Shown here: piece by piece, positions 29,337 through 40,127 of the stretch
How the letters are laid out: each line of letters opens with the position of its first letter
How positions within the stretch are numbered: the stretch's first letter is position 1
Source: Bifidobacterium aemilianum
GTDB lineage: Bacteria; Actinomycetota; Actinomycetes; Actinomycetales; Bifidobacteriaceae
Assembly: GCF_003315635.1 (NCBI RefSeq)
Contig: NZ_PDCG01000004.1
Location: 62,001 to 126,000, forward strand
Direction: 5' to 3'
Length of the DNA: 64,000 bases
Notes under the pieces: model-generated
What the model was told of the DNA's origin: nothing
Seen by the model: only the letters and a program-made list of their open reading frames with translations
The model's database searches: none
Program-made: the position numbers and the translations under genes

Positions 29337-29451
29337 CTCCTCACCCCAACCCGGCTCACCCCACCGGCAAGTTCCGGTGCCTCCTGACGGCAACATAGGG
29401 TTCTTGTCATCGCACTTGAAGTTGGGGTGAGCCGGGCAAGGGGGTGAGGAG
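29337..29451. repeat. Large imperfect inverted repeat between rho and chorismate mutase
   Basis: The left arm, 29337-29362, begins CTCCTCACCCC and continues CCGGCTCACCCC. The right arm, 29421-29451, is its near reverse complement (GGGGTGAGCCGG, then GGGGGTGAGGAG), differing only in the short linker. The 60-base interior contains a small ACCGG/CCGGT hairpin. It could be a strong RNA hairpin or a small mobile-element-like repeat. Confidence 0.6.
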
Positions 29452-29464
29452 CGAAGATATGACG

Positions 29465-29490
29465 AAGCCGGATACGTGAGTATCCGGCTT
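29465..29490 (-). terminator. Hairpin downstream of rho
   Basis: An 11-bp perfect stem AAGCCGGATAC / GTATCCGGCTT with a 4-base loop, 36 bases after the rho stop. The following bases on the minus strand are not T-rich, so termination strength is uncertain. Confidence 0.55.
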
Positions 29491-29526
29491 GTGGAAGGCA
29501 GGTATGAACCTGCAGGGGCCTATGGC

Positions 29527-31587
29527 TTAGTTGCCACTCTGCTGAATGATGGCGGCGAGGAAGTCCCGGTTGGTGGAGGTCTTCTTGAGCCTGGGGACCA
29601 GGGTCTGGTAGGCCTGCTCAGGCTCCAGGCCACCCAGAAGACGACGGAGCCGGTAGATGATCGGCAGCTCGTCCTTGGGGGTGATGAGCTCCTCGCGGCG
29701 GGTGCCGGAGGCATTGACATCAATGGCCGGGAAGAGACGCTTGTCAGCCAGCTCGCGGGAGAGGCGCAGCTCCATGTTGCCGGTACCCTTGAACTCCTCG
29801 AAGATGACCTCATCCATCTTGGACCCGGTCTCCACCAGGGCCGAGGAGATGATGGTCAGAGAGCCGCCGTTCTCGATGTTGCGGGCGGCGCCGAAGAACT
29901 TCTTGGGCGGATAGAGGGCCTGAGCGTCCACACCACCGGAAAGGATGCGGCCGGAGGTCGGAGCGGCGATGTTGTAGGCACGGGCCAGGCGGGTCATGGA
30001 ATCCAAGAGGACCACCACGTCCTGCCCCAGCTCCACCAGTCGCTTGGCGCGCTCGATGGCCAGCTCGGCCACGGTCGTGTGGTCGGAGGCGGGGCGGTCG
30101 AAGGTGGAGGAGATGACCTCACCTTGGACGGTCCGCTCCATATCGGTGACCTCCTCGGGCCGCTCATCCACCAGGACCACCATCAGGTGGACCTCGGGAT
30201 TGTTGGTCGAGATGGCGTTGGCGATGTTCTGCAGGGTGATGGTCTTGCCGGCCTTGGGCGGGGAGACGATCAGGCCACGCTGGCCCTTGCCGATGGGGGA
30301 CACGATGTCGATGAGGCGACCGGTGATGTTGTTGGGTGCGCTCTCCTGGCTGAGGCGCTCCTGCGGGTAGAGGGGGGTCAGCTTGGAGAAATGCTGGCGG
30401 CCGGCGGCCTCCTCCACACTCATGCCATTGATCGTCTCGATCGAGTGCAGGGGCACGAACTTCTGCCGCTGGTTGCGGCGGTCACCCTCACGCGGGGGGC
30501 GGGTGTAGCCCTGGACGGCATCGCCCTTGCGCAGGCTGTACCTCTTGATCTGACCCATGGATACGTAGACATCGTTGGGCCCGGGCAGATAGCCGGAGGT
30601 CCGCACGAAGGCGTAGGAGTCGAGCACGTCGATGATGCCGGCCACAGGAACCAGATCAGCCTCCTCGCGGTGGGAGTCGTGCCGACCTTCCCGCTCGGAA
30701 CGGTCCTCATAATCGTAATCACGGTCTCGGTCGCGTCCGCGCATACGGCGGTTGCCGTAGCGGTCGGCACCGTTGGCGTGCTCATGGCCACGGCCACGAC
30801 GGGCCATGCCGTGATCGGCCGAAGACCCTTCACCATGGCTTGACTGCTGCTGGGCCTCATCATCAGGTAAGGCGGAAAGGATGTCATCGAGATCCCGGAC
30901 CTCCTCCTCGGCGTGGCGGGACTGACCCTCATTGCGCCGCCGGCGGCGGGGCAGGTCATCGTCAGCAATCCGACGGGTGCGACGGCCCTGGCCCTCATTC
31001 TTGGAAGCGCAGCGGTCATTGCCGTCGCGGTCAGACCGGATGGCCTGACGGGAGCGGCCATGTCCCTGGCTTTCGGGCAGGTCCAGGTCCAGCTGATCCA
31101 GAAGGGTATCGGGTTGAACCTTCGTCTGGCGCGAATCCTGGGATTCCTCCCCATCATGACCTGCGGAGGCTGAATCCGACCTGTTCTCGGAACGGCCTGA
31201 GCGACTGGTCGCAGCGGAGCTGTCAGCGGTTGGTCGGGTACGCTGCCGACGACGGACCTCAAAGGGCTGGTTACCGTTTCCCTCACCGTCCGAAGGCAGG
31301 TCCTTGTCATCGGCTCCATGGGCCGGCGCAGCAGACGCCCCGGCCTCTGTGCTCTTCGCCGCCCGCCCGGCATGCTCAGCCGCCTGCGTGTCCGCACCCG
31401 AAGATGCCGGGCTTGCTGCCGCCTTGACAGTGACACCCTCCGGCGCCTGTCCCCCGTTGCGGGCTGCCTGAAGCGTAGCTATAAGGTCAGGCTTACGCAT
31501 CGTTGACGTGCCCCTCAGCCCCATCTGCTTGGCGAGCTGCTTGAGCTCAGGCAGTTTCATGTCTTCAATATTCTGGCTTGTTGCCAC
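29527..31587 (-). CDS. rho: Transcription termination factor Rho
   Basis: Hexameric RNA-dependent ATPase for factor-dependent termination. The N-terminal Rho domain ([15 protein letters not shown]) is followed by an unusually long Arg/Asp/Glu/Gly-rich insertion (about residues 40-270, with runs such as PRRRRR and [11 protein letters not shown]), as in other actinobacteria. Then come the RNA-binding domain ([21 protein letters not shown]) and the ATPase core with [15 protein letters not shown]. The start is GTG at 31587 with AAAGG about ten bases upstream; ATG 31560 is less likely. A TATACT box lies about 65 bases upstream. Confidence 0.96.
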   Translation of the reverse strand: MATSQNIEDMKLPELKQLAKQMGLRGTSTMRKPDLIATLQAARNGGQAPEGVTVKAAASPASSGADTQAAEHAGRAAKSTEAGASAAPAHGADDKDLPSDGEGNGNQPFEVRRRQRTRPTADSSAATSRSGRSENRSDSASAGHDGEESQDSRQTKVQPDTLLDQLDLDLPESQGHGRSRQAIRSDRDGNDRCASKNEGQGRRTRRIADDDLPRRRRRNEGQSRHAEEEVRDLDDILSALPDDEAQQQSSHGEGSSADHGMARRGRGHEHANGADRYGNRRMRGRDRDRDYDYEDRSEREGRHDSHREEADLVPVAGIIDVLDSYAFVRTSGYLPGPNDVYVSMGQIKRYSLRKGDAVQGYTRPPREGDRRNQRQKFVPLHSIETINGMSVEEAAGRQHFSKLTPLYPQERLSQESAPNNITGRLIDIVSPIGKGQRGLIVSPPKAGKTITLQNIANAISTNNPEVHLMVVLVDERPEEVTDMERTVQGEVISSTFDRPASDHTTVAELAIERAKRLVELGQDVVVLLDSMTRLARAYNIAAPTSGRILSGGVDAQALYPPKKFFGAARNIENGGSLTIISSALVETGSKMDEVIFEEFKGTGNMELRLSRELADKRLFPAIDVNASGTRREELITPKDELPIIYRLRRLLGGLEPEQAYQTLVPRLKKTSTNRDFLAAIIQQSGN

Positions 31588-31909
31588 TGGTATTAGCCTT
31601 TCCTTGGCCCTCTCTTCGGCAGAGCCTGAGAGCTATATGAAAAAGATGCGGAGTATACCCGCAGATGAATGTTTGGCATCATGAACACATGACCGCCAAA
31701 CCTGTACTTACTGTACAACTCCGGTCAGACCAGCGCAAAACCGGCGTGCCAGAACGCTCCCGATGGGCCTAGGGGAATTGGTCGTAAACAAGCGAGCCCA
31801 GACCAAAACTTGGTCTGGGCTCGCCATGGCAAACGCCGCTGTTCCGATTGCCCGCACAGTGTCAGGGCCTGTTGCGGCACTGATTCCTAGGCGCCGTCAG
31901 TTCACCGGC
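31588..31909. other. Intergenic region between the FAD oxidoreductase and rho
   Basis: 322 bases holding the rho promoter region (TATACT on the minus strand at 31652-31657) and the downstream terminator of the FAD oxidoreductase gene. No other gene is visible. Confidence 0.5.
31786..31824 (-). terminator. Terminator of the FAD oxidoreductase gene
   Basis: On the minus strand GCGAGCCCAGACCAA pairs perfectly with TTGGTCTGGGCTCGC across a 3-base loop, followed by TTGTTT. Confidence 0.88.
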
Positions 31910-33535
31910 TCAGCCTTTCTTGCTCTCATGGTAGGACTTGTCGGTGTTGACCGACCAGACATTGCGCTTGGAGGTCTTGCCGGTCTTGATGTTGTCGACG
32001 GCCTCGATGGCGGTGGCCATGGAGTGGTCCTGGTTGTTGTAACGGTGCTGGCCGTTGCGGCCCACGCAGTAGAGATTGCCGAAGGAGTCCAGGTATTCCA
32101 CCAGCTCGGGCATCTGGGCGTAAGTGTCGAAGTAGGCCGGGTAGGCCTTCTTGACGCGCTCACGGTGGGAGTCGAGCACATCCTGCGGGCCATTGATGAT
32201 CCGCATGCGGGTCAGTTCCTTGATGGCCAGCTGGGTGGCCTCCTCATCGGAGAGATTCCAGAAGTCGTCGCCCTCCTCGCAGAAGTATTCGAGGCCGACC
32301 CATACGGTGTTGTCAACATCTTTGACCAGGTAGGGGCTCCAGTTGTTGAAGACCTGGATGCGGCCGACCTTGTAGCCAGGGTCCTGCACATAGATCCAGC
32401 AGTCCGGCACGATGGGTGGGTTGCCCAGGGTGGGGATGTCGGTGGTGTTCTTGATACGCAGGTGCTTGACCAGCAGGCCCACGGTGACGAAGTCACGGTA
32501 GGGCAGGCCGTTGGCAACGGTCTTCATGTCGGCAGGAACCAGGCTCTTGCCCTCGCCGGTCTCGGCCACGGCTCCCTTGGCCGCATCAAGGGCGTTGACC
32601 AGGTCCTTGATGGGCATGGAGGAGATGAACTGGTCGGCCTTGAGTTCCGTGGCCTTGCCATCGGAATCGCGGTAGATCACGGAGGTGACCTGGCCATGCT
32701 CCTGGCGTATCTCAGTCACCTGGGCATCGGTCAGCACCTTGACACCGGCCTGCTCGCAGTTCTCCTCAACGGTCTCCCAGAGCTGCCCGGGGCCCAGCTT
32801 GGGGTACCAGAACTCCTCGATCAACGAGGTCTCGACCTCCTGGTTGGAACGCTTCTTGGGCAGCATCTTATCAATGGCGTTCTTGAGCACGGCCACCACG
32901 CTCAGACCCTTGACCCGCTGGGCACCCCAGTCGGCGGAGATCTCTCTGGGGTGACGGCCCCACAGCTTTTCGGTGTAGCCCTCGAAGAACATGGAGTAGA
33001 GCTGACGACCGAAACGGTTGATGTAGAAGTTCTCCAAGTTGTCTTCGGGCAGCTTGTGGAACATGGACTTGAGGTAGGAGAAGCCGGCCTTCATGGTCAG
33101 CTTGAAGCCCAGGGCCTTGAAGAGGCCTGGAGACAGGGAGATCGGGTAGTCCAGGAAGTGACGGTTCCAGAAGATGCGGGAGATGCGGTGGCGCTTGAGC
33201 ATGACCTTGTCGGTCTTCTCCGGGTCCGGGCCACCGGGTTCCAGATCGTGCTCACGGCCGAGCTTCTTGTCGTCGTAGGAGGGGGCACCCTGGAGGGGCA
33301 GCACGTTCTTCCACCAGTCCATGATCCGCTCATCCTTGGAGAAGAAGCGGTGGCCGCCAATGTCCATACGGTTGCCGTTGTGCTTGACAGTCCGGGAGAT
33401 ACCGCCGAATGCGCGGGTGCCTTCCAGCACCGTCACATCAAACCGGTCGGCTCCGCCGTCCTTAATCAGTTCCCAAGCAGCGGTCAGACCGGCGGGTCCA
33501 CCACCGATAATCACCACAGATTGCTTTTCGGACAC
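31910..33535 (-). CDS. FAD-dependent oxidoreductase, UDP-galactopyranose mutase-like
   Basis: A 541-residue flavoprotein with the N-terminal dinucleotide fold [18 protein letters not shown] and [22 protein letters not shown]. The C-terminal FAD motif is [22 protein letters not shown]. It belongs to the amine-oxidase/Glf-like group, often linked to cell-envelope glycan synthesis, but is about 150 residues longer than classical Glf, so the substrate is uncertain. The start is GTG at 33535, fixed by AGGAGG five bases upstream; the frame stays open 13 codons further. Confidence 0.85.
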   Translation of the reverse strand: MSEKQSVVIIGGGPAGLTAAWELIKDGGADRFDVTVLEGTRAFGGISRTVKHNGNRMDIGGHRFFSKDERIMDWWKNVLPLQGAPSYDDKKLGREHDLEPGGPDPEKTDKVMLKRHRISRIFWNRHFLDYPISLSPGLFKALGFKLTMKAGFSYLKSMFHKLPEDNLENFYINRFGRQLYSMFFEGYTEKLWGRHPREISADWGAQRVKGLSVVAVLKNAIDKMLPKKRSNQEVETSLIEEFWYPKLGPGQLWETVEENCEQAGVKVLTDAQVTEIRQEHGQVTSVIYRDSDGKATELKADQFISSMPIKDLVNALDAAKGAVAETGEGKSLVPADMKTVANGLPYRDFVTVGLLVKHLRIKNTTDIPTLGNPPIVPDCWIYVQDPGYKVGRIQVFNNWSPYLVKDVDNTVWVGLEYFCEEGDDFWNLSDEEATQLAIKELTRMRIINGPQDVLDSHRERVKKAYPAYFDTYAQMPELVEYLDSFGNLYCVGRNGQHRYNNQDHSMATAIEAVDNIKTGKTSKRNVWSVNTDKSYHESKKG

Positions 33536-33742
33536 TATAACCTCCTGAAAATCCAACAAATCACAGTACAGCATACGCGGTCAGGCGCACGAACAACAGC
33601 ATTGGAATGACATGTACACCAATACAACCCAAACAGCGGTAAGACGATGGGGCACTCCGCCGCCAATCCGACCATTCCTGGTGCGGAACCGTTGATACAA
33701 CGCTAGTGTGCAGCCCGCCTGTACACATCTACGGACAGCTTG

Positions 33743-34057
33743 TTAACCAATCGACTCGGGAATGTCTATATCGGACTTCTGCACTTCCTCCACGTTGACA
33801 TCCTTGAAGGTAACAATACGCACGTTTTTGACAAACCGGCTGGAACGGTAGACATCCCAGACCCAGGCATCGGTCAGTCTGACGTCGAAATAGACATCCT
33901 GGCCGGCTGAACGGACATTGAAATCGACCTTGTTGGCCAGGTAGAACCGGCGTTCGGTCTCCACCACGTAGGTGAAGAGTTTGATGACGTCACGATATTC
34001 CTTGTACAGGGCCAGTTCGGCCTGGGTCTCGTAGTTGTCAAGATCCTCGGCGCTCAT
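33743..34057 (-). CDS. DUF2469 family protein
   Basis: A 104-residue soluble protein matching the conserved actinobacterial DUF2469 family (SAEDLDNYETQAELALYKEY, then VVETERRFYLANKVDFNVR). The function is not known. Its ATG overlaps the stop of the upstream GNAT gene (TGATG), and AAGGGG lies five bases before it, implying translational coupling. A GTG codon immediately upstream is not preferred. Confidence 0.9.
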   Translation of the reverse strand: MSAEDLDNYETQAELALYKEYRDVIKLFTYVVETERRFYLANKVDFNVRSAGQDVYFDVRLTDAWVWDVYRSSRFVKNVRIVTFKDVNVEEVQKSDIDIPESIG

Positions 34058-35199
34058 CACTTCCCCTTCTGTTCGGCAGAGTTCTCATCCTCGTGGGCAT
34101 CCTTATGCTTCCGCCCCAGATTACGCCACCAGGCGGCCTTGGAGGGCTTACGACTCTCAGGGGTGAGCCAGCGGGCATCTGAGCCATCATCCTGCTGCGC
34201 GGGCTGGGAGGCGAGGGCGGCCGGCTGTTGCTGGTCTGGCGAGGGTGCGGATTGTGGGTCCGCCACCTGCTCCGGCGCTATGGCCGGTCCCGCTGATGAA
34301 GCAGTCCCGCCAGCCACCTGGCCAGCCGTGCTTCCAGGAGCCCCCACCGCTTGATTTTCCTTGCTGTTCTGACGATTGGCCTGGAGCTCCTGCGAATCGG
34401 CCAGCTTCTGCCGGAGGGCCAGGGAGTGCTCCCGAGCTGCCAGGGCCTCGCGCACACCGGGGTTCTCCTCGATCACATGCATGCCGAAGGCATCGAGGGA
34501 TTGGATGGGGTCGTATTCATCGACCAGGGAGTCCATAACAATCAGGTCCTGGTATTTGTCGTTCTCCGCGTCCCACAAGGCGTCACGGGAGGTGCCGGAG
34601 GGCACGAACCCCAGGGACTGGTAGACCGAGAGTGACCGGGCGTTCTTTTCGGGAACCGCCACCCAGATCCGGTGGAGGCCCAGGCCGACCGGCTCACTGG
34701 CGAATCCATAGGTCATGACCCTGGGCATGGCGTCGCGCGAATAGCCACGCCCCCGGTAGTCCTTGCCCAGGATCACCTGGATGCGGGCCGAACGCCCCCA
34801 GCCATCGATGTCGATGAGAAAGACCATGCCGATGACATTGCCGGTGCTCGTAGCATCAGACTGGCCGTCGCCATCATGGTCACTATCCGTCTGTATGGCC
34901 CAGGCCACGGTACGGCGGGATTCCGGGTCGCCCCCACCGGTATCGGAGGAAGCCTTCCCGTTGACCCAGGCCACGGACCGACGGACCCAGGCTCGAACAG
35001 CCAGGCGCTCGGAAGCCGGATCCTTGCCGGTTATGGTCGAGGCATTATGGAAGGCCTCAAGCTCGTCCAGGAGGGGCAGGTCGGCCAGTGTGGCGGGGCG
35101 CAGGTGCACCATTTCCCCACGGATGGTGGGAATGCTTATACGTCCAGGCAAGGTTCGTGCCGTTGCCGTAGATGACGGTGATTCAGGCTTGACAGGCAT
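34057..35199 (-). CDS. GNAT-family N-acetyltransferase with a low-complexity C-terminal tail
   Basis: Residues about 25-230 form a RimJ/RimL-like acetyltransferase, with the acetyl-CoA motif LGKDYRGRGYSRDAMP and VPEKNARSLSVYQSLGF. The last 120 residues are Gln/Ala/Pro-rich and end in a basic segment. The target is unknown; RimJ-like enzymes acetylate protein N-termini or small amines. ATG 35199 has AGGA nine bases upstream; ATG 35208, three codons earlier, has the same box too close. The stop overlaps the DUF2469 start. Confidence 0.8.
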   Translation of the reverse strand: MPVKPESPSSTATARTLPGRISIPTIRGEMVHLRPATLADLPLLDELEAFHNASTITGKDPASERLAVRAWVRRSVAWVNGKASSDTGGGDPESRRTVAWAIQTDSDHDGDGQSDATSTGNVIGMVFLIDIDGWGRSARIQVILGKDYRGRGYSRDAMPRVMTYGFASEPVGLGLHRIWVAVPEKNARSLSVYQSLGFVPSGTSRDALWDAENDKYQDLIVMDSLVDEYDPIQSLDAFGMHVIEENPGVREALAAREHSLALRQKLADSQELQANRQNSKENQAVGAPGSTAGQVAGGTASSAGPAIAPEQVADPQSAPSPDQQQPAALASQPAQQDDGSDARWLTPESRKPSKAAWWRNLGRKHKDAHEDENSAEQKGK

Positions 35200-35336
35200 T
35201 CGCTTCATTCCTCATAGACGTGTATACGATGGCGCTGGCTTCCATGCTACTCGGTAACCCCACCCAGGGGAATGCTTTCCTCTGAGCGGGTCTGGGCGGG
35301 GCACTTGCCGTGGCGGCCAGGAACGCGCAAGCATAC

Positions 35337-35376
35337 CGGCGGCCGTAGCTGGGAACAGTCCCAACTCCGGCCGCCG
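35337..35376 (-). terminator. Hairpin downstream of gatB
   Basis: An 18-bp stem with two mismatches (outer arms CGGCGGCC / GGCCGCCG) and a 4-base loop lies 60 bases after the gatB stop. There is no T tract, so it may act as an mRNA 3' stabiliser. Confidence 0.55.
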
Positions 35377-35435
35377 AACGAGACCTGACAGTCAGGCCGA
35401 CAGGGGCAATCCCGCCAGCCAACCATGCATGCGGG

Positions 35436-36935
35436 TCAGCCCTTGATCTTCTCCATGACCAGCTTGGTCACGGCCTTGGCATCGGCCTGGCCACGGGTGG
35501 CCTTCATGACGGCGCCGATGATGGCGCCCATGGGCTTCATATTGCCGGACTTGAGCTTTTCGGCGATATCAGGGTTGTCGGCCAGGGCCTGGTCGACGGC
35601 GGCAGCCAGGGCTCCGTCGTCGGAGACGACCTCGTAGCCGTGCTTGGCCACGACCTCCTGGGGCTTGCCCTCACCTGCCAGCACGCCGGAGACGGTCTGC
35701 TTGGCCAGCTTGTCGTTGAGCTTGCCATCGGCGATCAGCTGCTCGACCTGGGCGACATCCTCGGGGCTGATGGGCAGCTCCTCCAAGGACACCGACTGGG
35801 CGTTGGCCTCGCGGGAGAGCTCCCCCAACCACCACTTCCTGGCTCCGGCGGCCGAGGCGCCGGCAGCGACAGTGGCCTCGACCAGGTCCAGAGCGTCGGC
35901 GTTGAGCACGTCGCGCAGCTCGATGTCAGAGAAGCCCCATTCCTTCTGGAGCCGCTTCTGGCGCTCGTGGGGCATCTCGGGCATCTGGGCCTTGAGCTCC
36001 TCGATGTGCTCCTTGGTCACGTGGACCATGACCAGGTCGGGGTCGGGGAAGTAGCGGTAGTCGTCGGCGTCGGATTTGACACGGCCGCCGGCGGTGGACT
36101 GGCTGGCCTCGTCCCAGTGGCGGGTCTCCTGCAGAATCTCCCCACCCTCATCCAGGATGGCTGCCTGCCGGCGAATCTCGTACTGCAGGGTCTTCTCGAT
36201 GCCACGGAAGGAGTTGACGTTCTTGGTCTCCGACCGGGTGCCCAGGGGCGCGTCAGAACCCTTGCGCAGGGAGATGTTGACATCGGCGCGCATGTTGCCC
36301 TGCTCCATCCGGGCATGGGAGATGCCCAGGGCCCGCACGATGTCGCGGATGGCCCGCATGTAGGCACCAGCGATCTCGGGGGCGCGGTCGCCGGCCCCCT
36401 CGATGGGCTTGGTGACGATTTCAATCAGCGGCACTCCGGCCCGGTTGTAATCGACCAGGGAGTGGTCGGCGCCCTCGATGCGGCCGTCGGCCCCACCAAC
36501 GTGGGTGTTCTTGCCGGCGTCGTCCTCAACATGGGCACGCTCGATGGGCACCCGGAAGACGGTACCGTCCTCCAGTTCCACGTCCAGGTAGCCCTCACCG
36601 TTCAGCGGCTTGTCGAACTGGGAGATCTGGTAGTCGCGGGGCATGTCCGGGTAGAAGTAGTTCTTCCGGGCGAACTGGCTCCACTCGGCGATGTCGCAGT
36701 GGAGGGCCAGACCCAGCTTGATGGCGTAGTCGATGGCCGTCTGGTTGACGACTGGCAGGGAGCCGGGCAGCCCCAGGGAGACCGGGGTCAGCTGGGTGTT
36801 GGGCTCGCCGCCGAACTCGATATGGGCCGGGCAGAAGAGCTTGGTGTTGGTCGAGAGCTCAACGTGGGTCTCCAGACCGAAGACCGGATCGTACTTGGCG
36901 ACGGCATCGGCGTATTTCAACAATTTTTCAGCCAT
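35436..36935 (-). CDS. gatB: Asp-tRNA(Asn)/Glu-tRNA(Gln) amidotransferase subunit B
   Basis: The tRNA-binding and kinase-like subunit of GatCAB, which converts misacylated Glu-tRNA(Gln) and/or Asp-tRNA(Asn). A 499-residue protein with [19 protein letters not shown], the PGSLPVVNQ stretch and a C-terminal YqeY-like domain ([22 protein letters not shown] split by normal variation). GGAAGG precedes the ATG. It is the last gene of the gatC-gatA-gatB run. Confidence 0.97.
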   Translation of the reverse strand: MAEKLLKYADAVAKYDPVFGLETHVELSTNTKLFCPAHIEFGGEPNTQLTPVSLGLPGSLPVVNQTAIDYAIKLGLALHCDIAEWSQFARKNYFYPDMPRDYQISQFDKPLNGEGYLDVELEDGTVFRVPIERAHVEDDAGKNTHVGGADGRIEGADHSLVDYNRAGVPLIEIVTKPIEGAGDRAPEIAGAYMRAIRDIVRALGISHARMEQGNMRADVNISLRKGSDAPLGTRSETKNVNSFRGIEKTLQYEIRRQAAILDEGGEILQETRHWDEASQSTAGGRVKSDADDYRYFPDPDLVMVHVTKEHIEELKAQMPEMPHERQKRLQKEWGFSDIELRDVLNADALDLVEATVAAGASAAGARKWWLGELSREANAQSVSLEELPISPEDVAQVEQLIADGKLNDKLAKQTVSGVLAGEGKPQEVVAKHGYEVVSDDGALAAAVDQALADNPDIAEKLKSGNMKPMGAIIGAVMKATRGQADAKAVTKLVMEKIKG

Positions 36936-36956
36936 GATAGGTGTTCCTTCCGATGC

Positions 36957-38498
36957 TTACTTGTTCAGGGATTCGAGCCAGGGGGTCTTGAGCGACTGGT
37001 GGATGGGGCCACCCCACTGCTCCTCAAGGGCCGCCTCCAAGGCAGCGGCCGGCTTGTACATGAGCTCGTCGCGCTTCTGGGGGGCGATGAACTGGAAGCC
37101 GACCGGCAGGCCGTCATCCGACAGGCCGGCGGGGATGGACATGGCCGGGGTTCCCGCCAGATTGGCGGGGATGGTGGCGATATCGTTGACATACATGGCC
37201 AGGGGGTCGTCCATCTTCTCGCCGAACTTGAAGGCGGTGGATGGCGAGGTCGGGGAGATCAGCACGTCGACCTGCTCGAAGGCCTTGGCGAAGTCCTCGA
37301 TGATCAGGGTACGGACCTGCTGGGCCTTGCCGTACCAGGCGTCGTAGTAGCCGGCGGACAGGGCGTAGGTGCCCAGGATGATGCGACGCTTGACCTCGTC
37401 GCCGAAACCGGCCTCACGGGTGTAGGACATCATGTTGGCGGCCGTCTGGGGCACACCGGCGGGGGGCATGACCCGCAGGCCGTAGCGCATGCCGTCATAG
37501 CGGGCCAGGTTCGAGGAGACCTCGGAGGGCATGATGATGTAGTAGGCGGCCAGGGCGTACGGGAAGCGGGGGCAGGAGACCTCCACGACCTCGGCACCCA
37601 TGCCTTCCAGCAGCTTGACGGCCTCATTGAAGCGGGCCTCGACACCGGGCTGAAAGCCCTCGCCAGCCAACTCCTTGACCAGGCCGACCTTCACGCCCTT
37701 GAGGTCGCGCTTGGCACCTTGGCGAGCTGCGGCGGCCAGGGCGGGCACGTCCATGGGAATGGAGGTGGAGTCACGCTTGTCGTGGCCGCCGATGACCTCC
37801 TGCAGGAGGGCCGCGTCCAGCACCGTGCGGGAGACCGGGCCGATCTGGTCCAGGGAGGAGGCCATGGCGATGGCGCCGAAGCGGGAGACGCCGCCATAGG
37901 TCGGCTTGACACCCACGGTGCCGGTCAGGGCGCCGGGCTGGCGGATGGAGCCGCCGGTGTCCGTTCCCAGGGCGAGAGGAGATTCGAAGGCCGCGACCGC
38001 TGAGGCGGAACCACCGCCGGAACCACCGGGCACACGCTCGGTGTCCCAAGGATTATGGGTCAGCTGATAGGCCGAATGCTCGGTGGAGGACCCCTGGGCG
38101 AACTCGTCCAGGTTGGTCTTGCCCAGCAGGGGCATGCCGGCTGCCTTGAGCTTCTCGATGACCGTGGCATCGTAAGGAGGCACCCAGCCCTCGAGAATCT
38201 TGGAGGCGGCCGTGGTGGGAATGCCCTTGGTGACGATCATGTCTTTGATGGCGATGGGAACACCCGCCAGCTCGGGCAGGCCCTCGGCCTCACCCTTGGC
38301 CAGCTTGGCGTCGAAGGCGTCAGCCTGGGCCCGGGCCTCGTCGGCGGAGACGTGCAGGAAGGCCTCGATGGAGGGCTCCGCGGACTCGATGACATCGAGC
38401 TCGGCGTCGACCAACTCCCGGCTGGAGACCTCCTTTGCCTTGATCTTGGCGGCCATCTGGGCTGCGGTCAGCTTGACCAGTTCGGTTGCTTGGCTCAT
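36957..38498 (-). CDS. gatA: Asp-tRNA(Asn)/Glu-tRNA(Gln) amidotransferase subunit A
   Basis: The amidase subunit that releases ammonia from Gln. The amidase signature is complete: catalytic Lys in [13 protein letters not shown], Gly/Ser-rich [13 protein letters not shown], and nucleophile Ser in [10 protein letters not shown]. 513 residues. AGGAG, formed by the end of gatC, lies five bases before the ATG at 38498. The GTG two codons earlier is not preferred. Confidence 0.97.
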   Translation of the reverse strand: MSQATELVKLTAAQMAAKIKAKEVSSRELVDAELDVIESAEPSIEAFLHVSADEARAQADAFDAKLAKGEAEGLPELAGVPIAIKDMIVTKGIPTTAASKILEGWVPPYDATVIEKLKAAGMPLLGKTNLDEFAQGSSTEHSAYQLTHNPWDTERVPGGSGGGSASAVAAFESPLALGTDTGGSIRQPGALTGTVGVKPTYGGVSRFGAIAMASSLDQIGPVSRTVLDAALLQEVIGGHDKRDSTSIPMDVPALAAAARQGAKRDLKGVKVGLVKELAGEGFQPGVEARFNEAVKLLEGMGAEVVEVSCPRFPYALAAYYIIMPSEVSSNLARYDGMRYGLRVMPPAGVPQTAANMMSYTREAGFGDEVKRRIILGTYALSAGYYDAWYGKAQQVRTLIIEDFAKAFEQVDVLISPTSPSTAFKFGEKMDDPLAMYVNDIATIPANLAGTPAMSIPAGLSDDGLPVGFQFIAPQKRDELMYKPAAALEAALEEQWGGPIHQSLKTPWLESLNK

Positions 38499-38500
38499 GG

Positions 38501-38797
38501 TCACTCCTCCCCTAGGATCTGCGGTGCCACGAACATACCGGCCTGTGCCCGGGGGGCGCCGGAGAGGGCCTCCTCCTGGGTCAGGGGGGTCTGGGCCACG
38601 TCAGGGCGCAGGTAGGCCTCCAAGGGTATGGGGTTGGCGGTGGGTGGCACGTCGTCGGAGGCGACTTCCTGCACCTTGTTGATGGAGTCGGCGATGACGT
38701 TGAGCTCGCCCTGCAGACGGGTAATCTCCTCGTCCGTGAGCGCTATCCGGGCCAGGTCGTCCAGATGCTCGATTTCTTCTCGTGTAAAAGTAGGCAT
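38501..38797 (-). CDS. gatC: Asp-tRNA(Asn)/Glu-tRNA(Gln) amidotransferase subunit C
   Basis: A small 98-residue subunit that clamps GatA to GatB. The family pattern is [20 protein letters not shown] and the LGELNVI-like middle ([15 protein letters not shown]). The frame is open 23 codons upstream, but the family starts at MPTFTREE. The ribosome binding site GAGG is close to the ATG. Its last codons supply the ribosome binding site of gatA. Confidence 0.95.
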   Translation of the reverse strand: MPTFTREEIEHLDDLARIALTDEEITRLQGELNVIADSINKVQEVASDDVPPTANPIPLEAYLRPDVAQTPLTQEEALSGAPRAQAGMFVAPQILGEE

Positions 38798-38885
38798 GCC
38801 CTCAACTATATGAGCAAGAGATGACAGCGGGGTTACCTTGCAAAGGCCGCAATCCGCGACCCGCAAGACCGCCCATGGCCTGGCC

Positions 38886-40127
38886 TCAGCTGATGTCCCT
38901 GCGCTTGAAGACCAGCAGTCCCAGCAGGTAGAAGAATGCCGCCCAGGCTAGGAGTATCAGGCCGCTTTGCCACCAGGCCGGATTGAAGAGGCCTTCGGAC
39001 CCGGACCCCCCCCCCCCGGACTCCTGGATACCGGCACCGGCGAAGCTGACCAGGGCGCTGTCCGGCAGGCAGACGGTTACCGAGTTGACCCATTTCGCCT
39101 GCTTGCTGATCGTGGAGATGATGCCAACCACAGTAGACAGGAACATGAAGATGCCCAGATAGGCGCAGATACCCCCGCTGGTGGACCGGCAGATGGCACC
39201 CAGGCCAAGGGCCAGGAGGGATAGGACCGCCAGAATCAGGGGCACACCAAGCACAATCACCCAGGGGCCGTAAGCCTTGGAGTCCGGCAGGGCGGTGACC
39301 TTCTGGCCACTGACCATGACCAGGGCCACCAGCCAGGAGCAGAGCAAGCCCAGCAGGGCGGCCAGGTAGCTGAAGATGAAGAGTGACAGGCCCTTGGCGT
39401 GCATGAAGAGGGAACACTTGGGGTTGACCACCAGGGACGACACGATGGCCCCTGTGGAGAATTCGCTGGTGATGGCCATGATGCCGAAGATGCCGACCAC
39501 CAGGTCCACGGTGGTGGCCGTGCCACCAATCAGGGTCCATATGTTGGCCCAATCCAGGGATGTGGGCTGGCCTTTGACCATGTCGCTGGGAGAATCAAGG
39601 GAGATGGTCATCTTCATAACGAAGACCGAGAGGGCCGTCAGCACAGGTGGCAGCAACACGGTCAAGCCCATCAGCCACCAGGTGGAAGCCAGGGATACGA
39701 GCTTGATGATCTCACTGCGAATACAGCCCAGCAGACCGATGCGGACATGGTTTGACGACATGCGACGGCCGGTGGTGTAACCGCCAGTGGAGGTGGGCGG
39801 CACCATAGGAGCGGACGGTTGCGCGCCCGCCTGCCCCGCCGCTGCGGAAGGCCTAACGGTATGGGGCAAAGCCATGGAAGGCTGAGGACCGTATAGCTGA
39901 GGGGTAGAAGACTGAGGGTTGGGGGGCTGAACAGTGGAGGACCGAACAATGGAGGGCTGTGGGCTAGAAGGCTGGCGTCCACCTTGAAGGTCGCCAATGC
40001 CTCGAACAGTAGAAGGCTGGGAGGCAGAAGGCGGAGCCGTGGACGGTTGAGGACTGGGAGGTTGTGGACTGGAGGGCATAGGGTGGGAAGGCTCCTGGCC
40101 GCCCTGCTGATTGTCGAACTGGCTCAT
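38886..40127 (-). CDS. ABC-2 type transporter permease with a Pro/Gln/Ser-rich N-terminal tail
   Basis: The first 120 residues are a low-complexity tail with repeated PQPS-like units, probably cytosolic. Then come six hydrophobic helices of an ABC-2 exporter permease. The gene contains a run of twelve G residues (coding strand) around residue 370, encoding GGGG. A slip there would alter the last 40 residues, which include the final helix and KRRDIS end. It overlaps the ATPase gene by ATGA, so the two are co-translated. The substrate is unknown. Confidence 0.85.
   Translation of the reverse strand: MSQFDNQQGGQEPSHPMPSSPQPPSPQPSTAPPSASQPSTVRGIGDLQGGRQPSSPQPSIVRSSTVQPPNPQSSTPQLYGPQPSMALPHTVRPSAAAGQAGAQPSAPMVPPTSTGGYTTGRRMSSNHVRIGLLGCIRSEIIKLVSLASTWWLMGLTVLLPPVLTALSVFVMKMTISLDSPSDMVKGQPTSLDWANIWTLIGGTATTVDLVVGIFGIMAITSEFSTGAIVSSLVVNPKCSLFMHAKGLSLFIFSYLAALLGLLCSWLVALVMVSGQKVTALPDSKAYGPWVIVLGVPLILAVLSLLALGLGAICRSTSGGICAYLGIFMFLSTVVGIISTISKQAKWVNSVTVCLPDSALVSFAGAGIQESGGGGSGSEGLFNPAWWQSGLILLAWAAFFYLLGLLVFKRRDIS
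39006..39017 (-). repeat. 12-base homopolymer G tract inside the ABC permease gene
   Basis: Twelve consecutive C on the plus strand (G on the coding strand), in frame as four Gly codons. Tracts of this length are prone to slipped-strand mispairing. Sequencing error in the homopolymer is also possible. Confidence 0.8.

Noticed and set aside
35640..38003. A 787-codon open frame antisense to gatB and gatA
   Set aside because: Same shadow effect; gatA and gatB carry all catalytic motifs on the other strand.
38833..39552. A 239-codon frame overlapping the ABC permease in another frame
   Set aside because: His/Gly/Arg-rich shadow translation; the permease frame has clear membrane helices.
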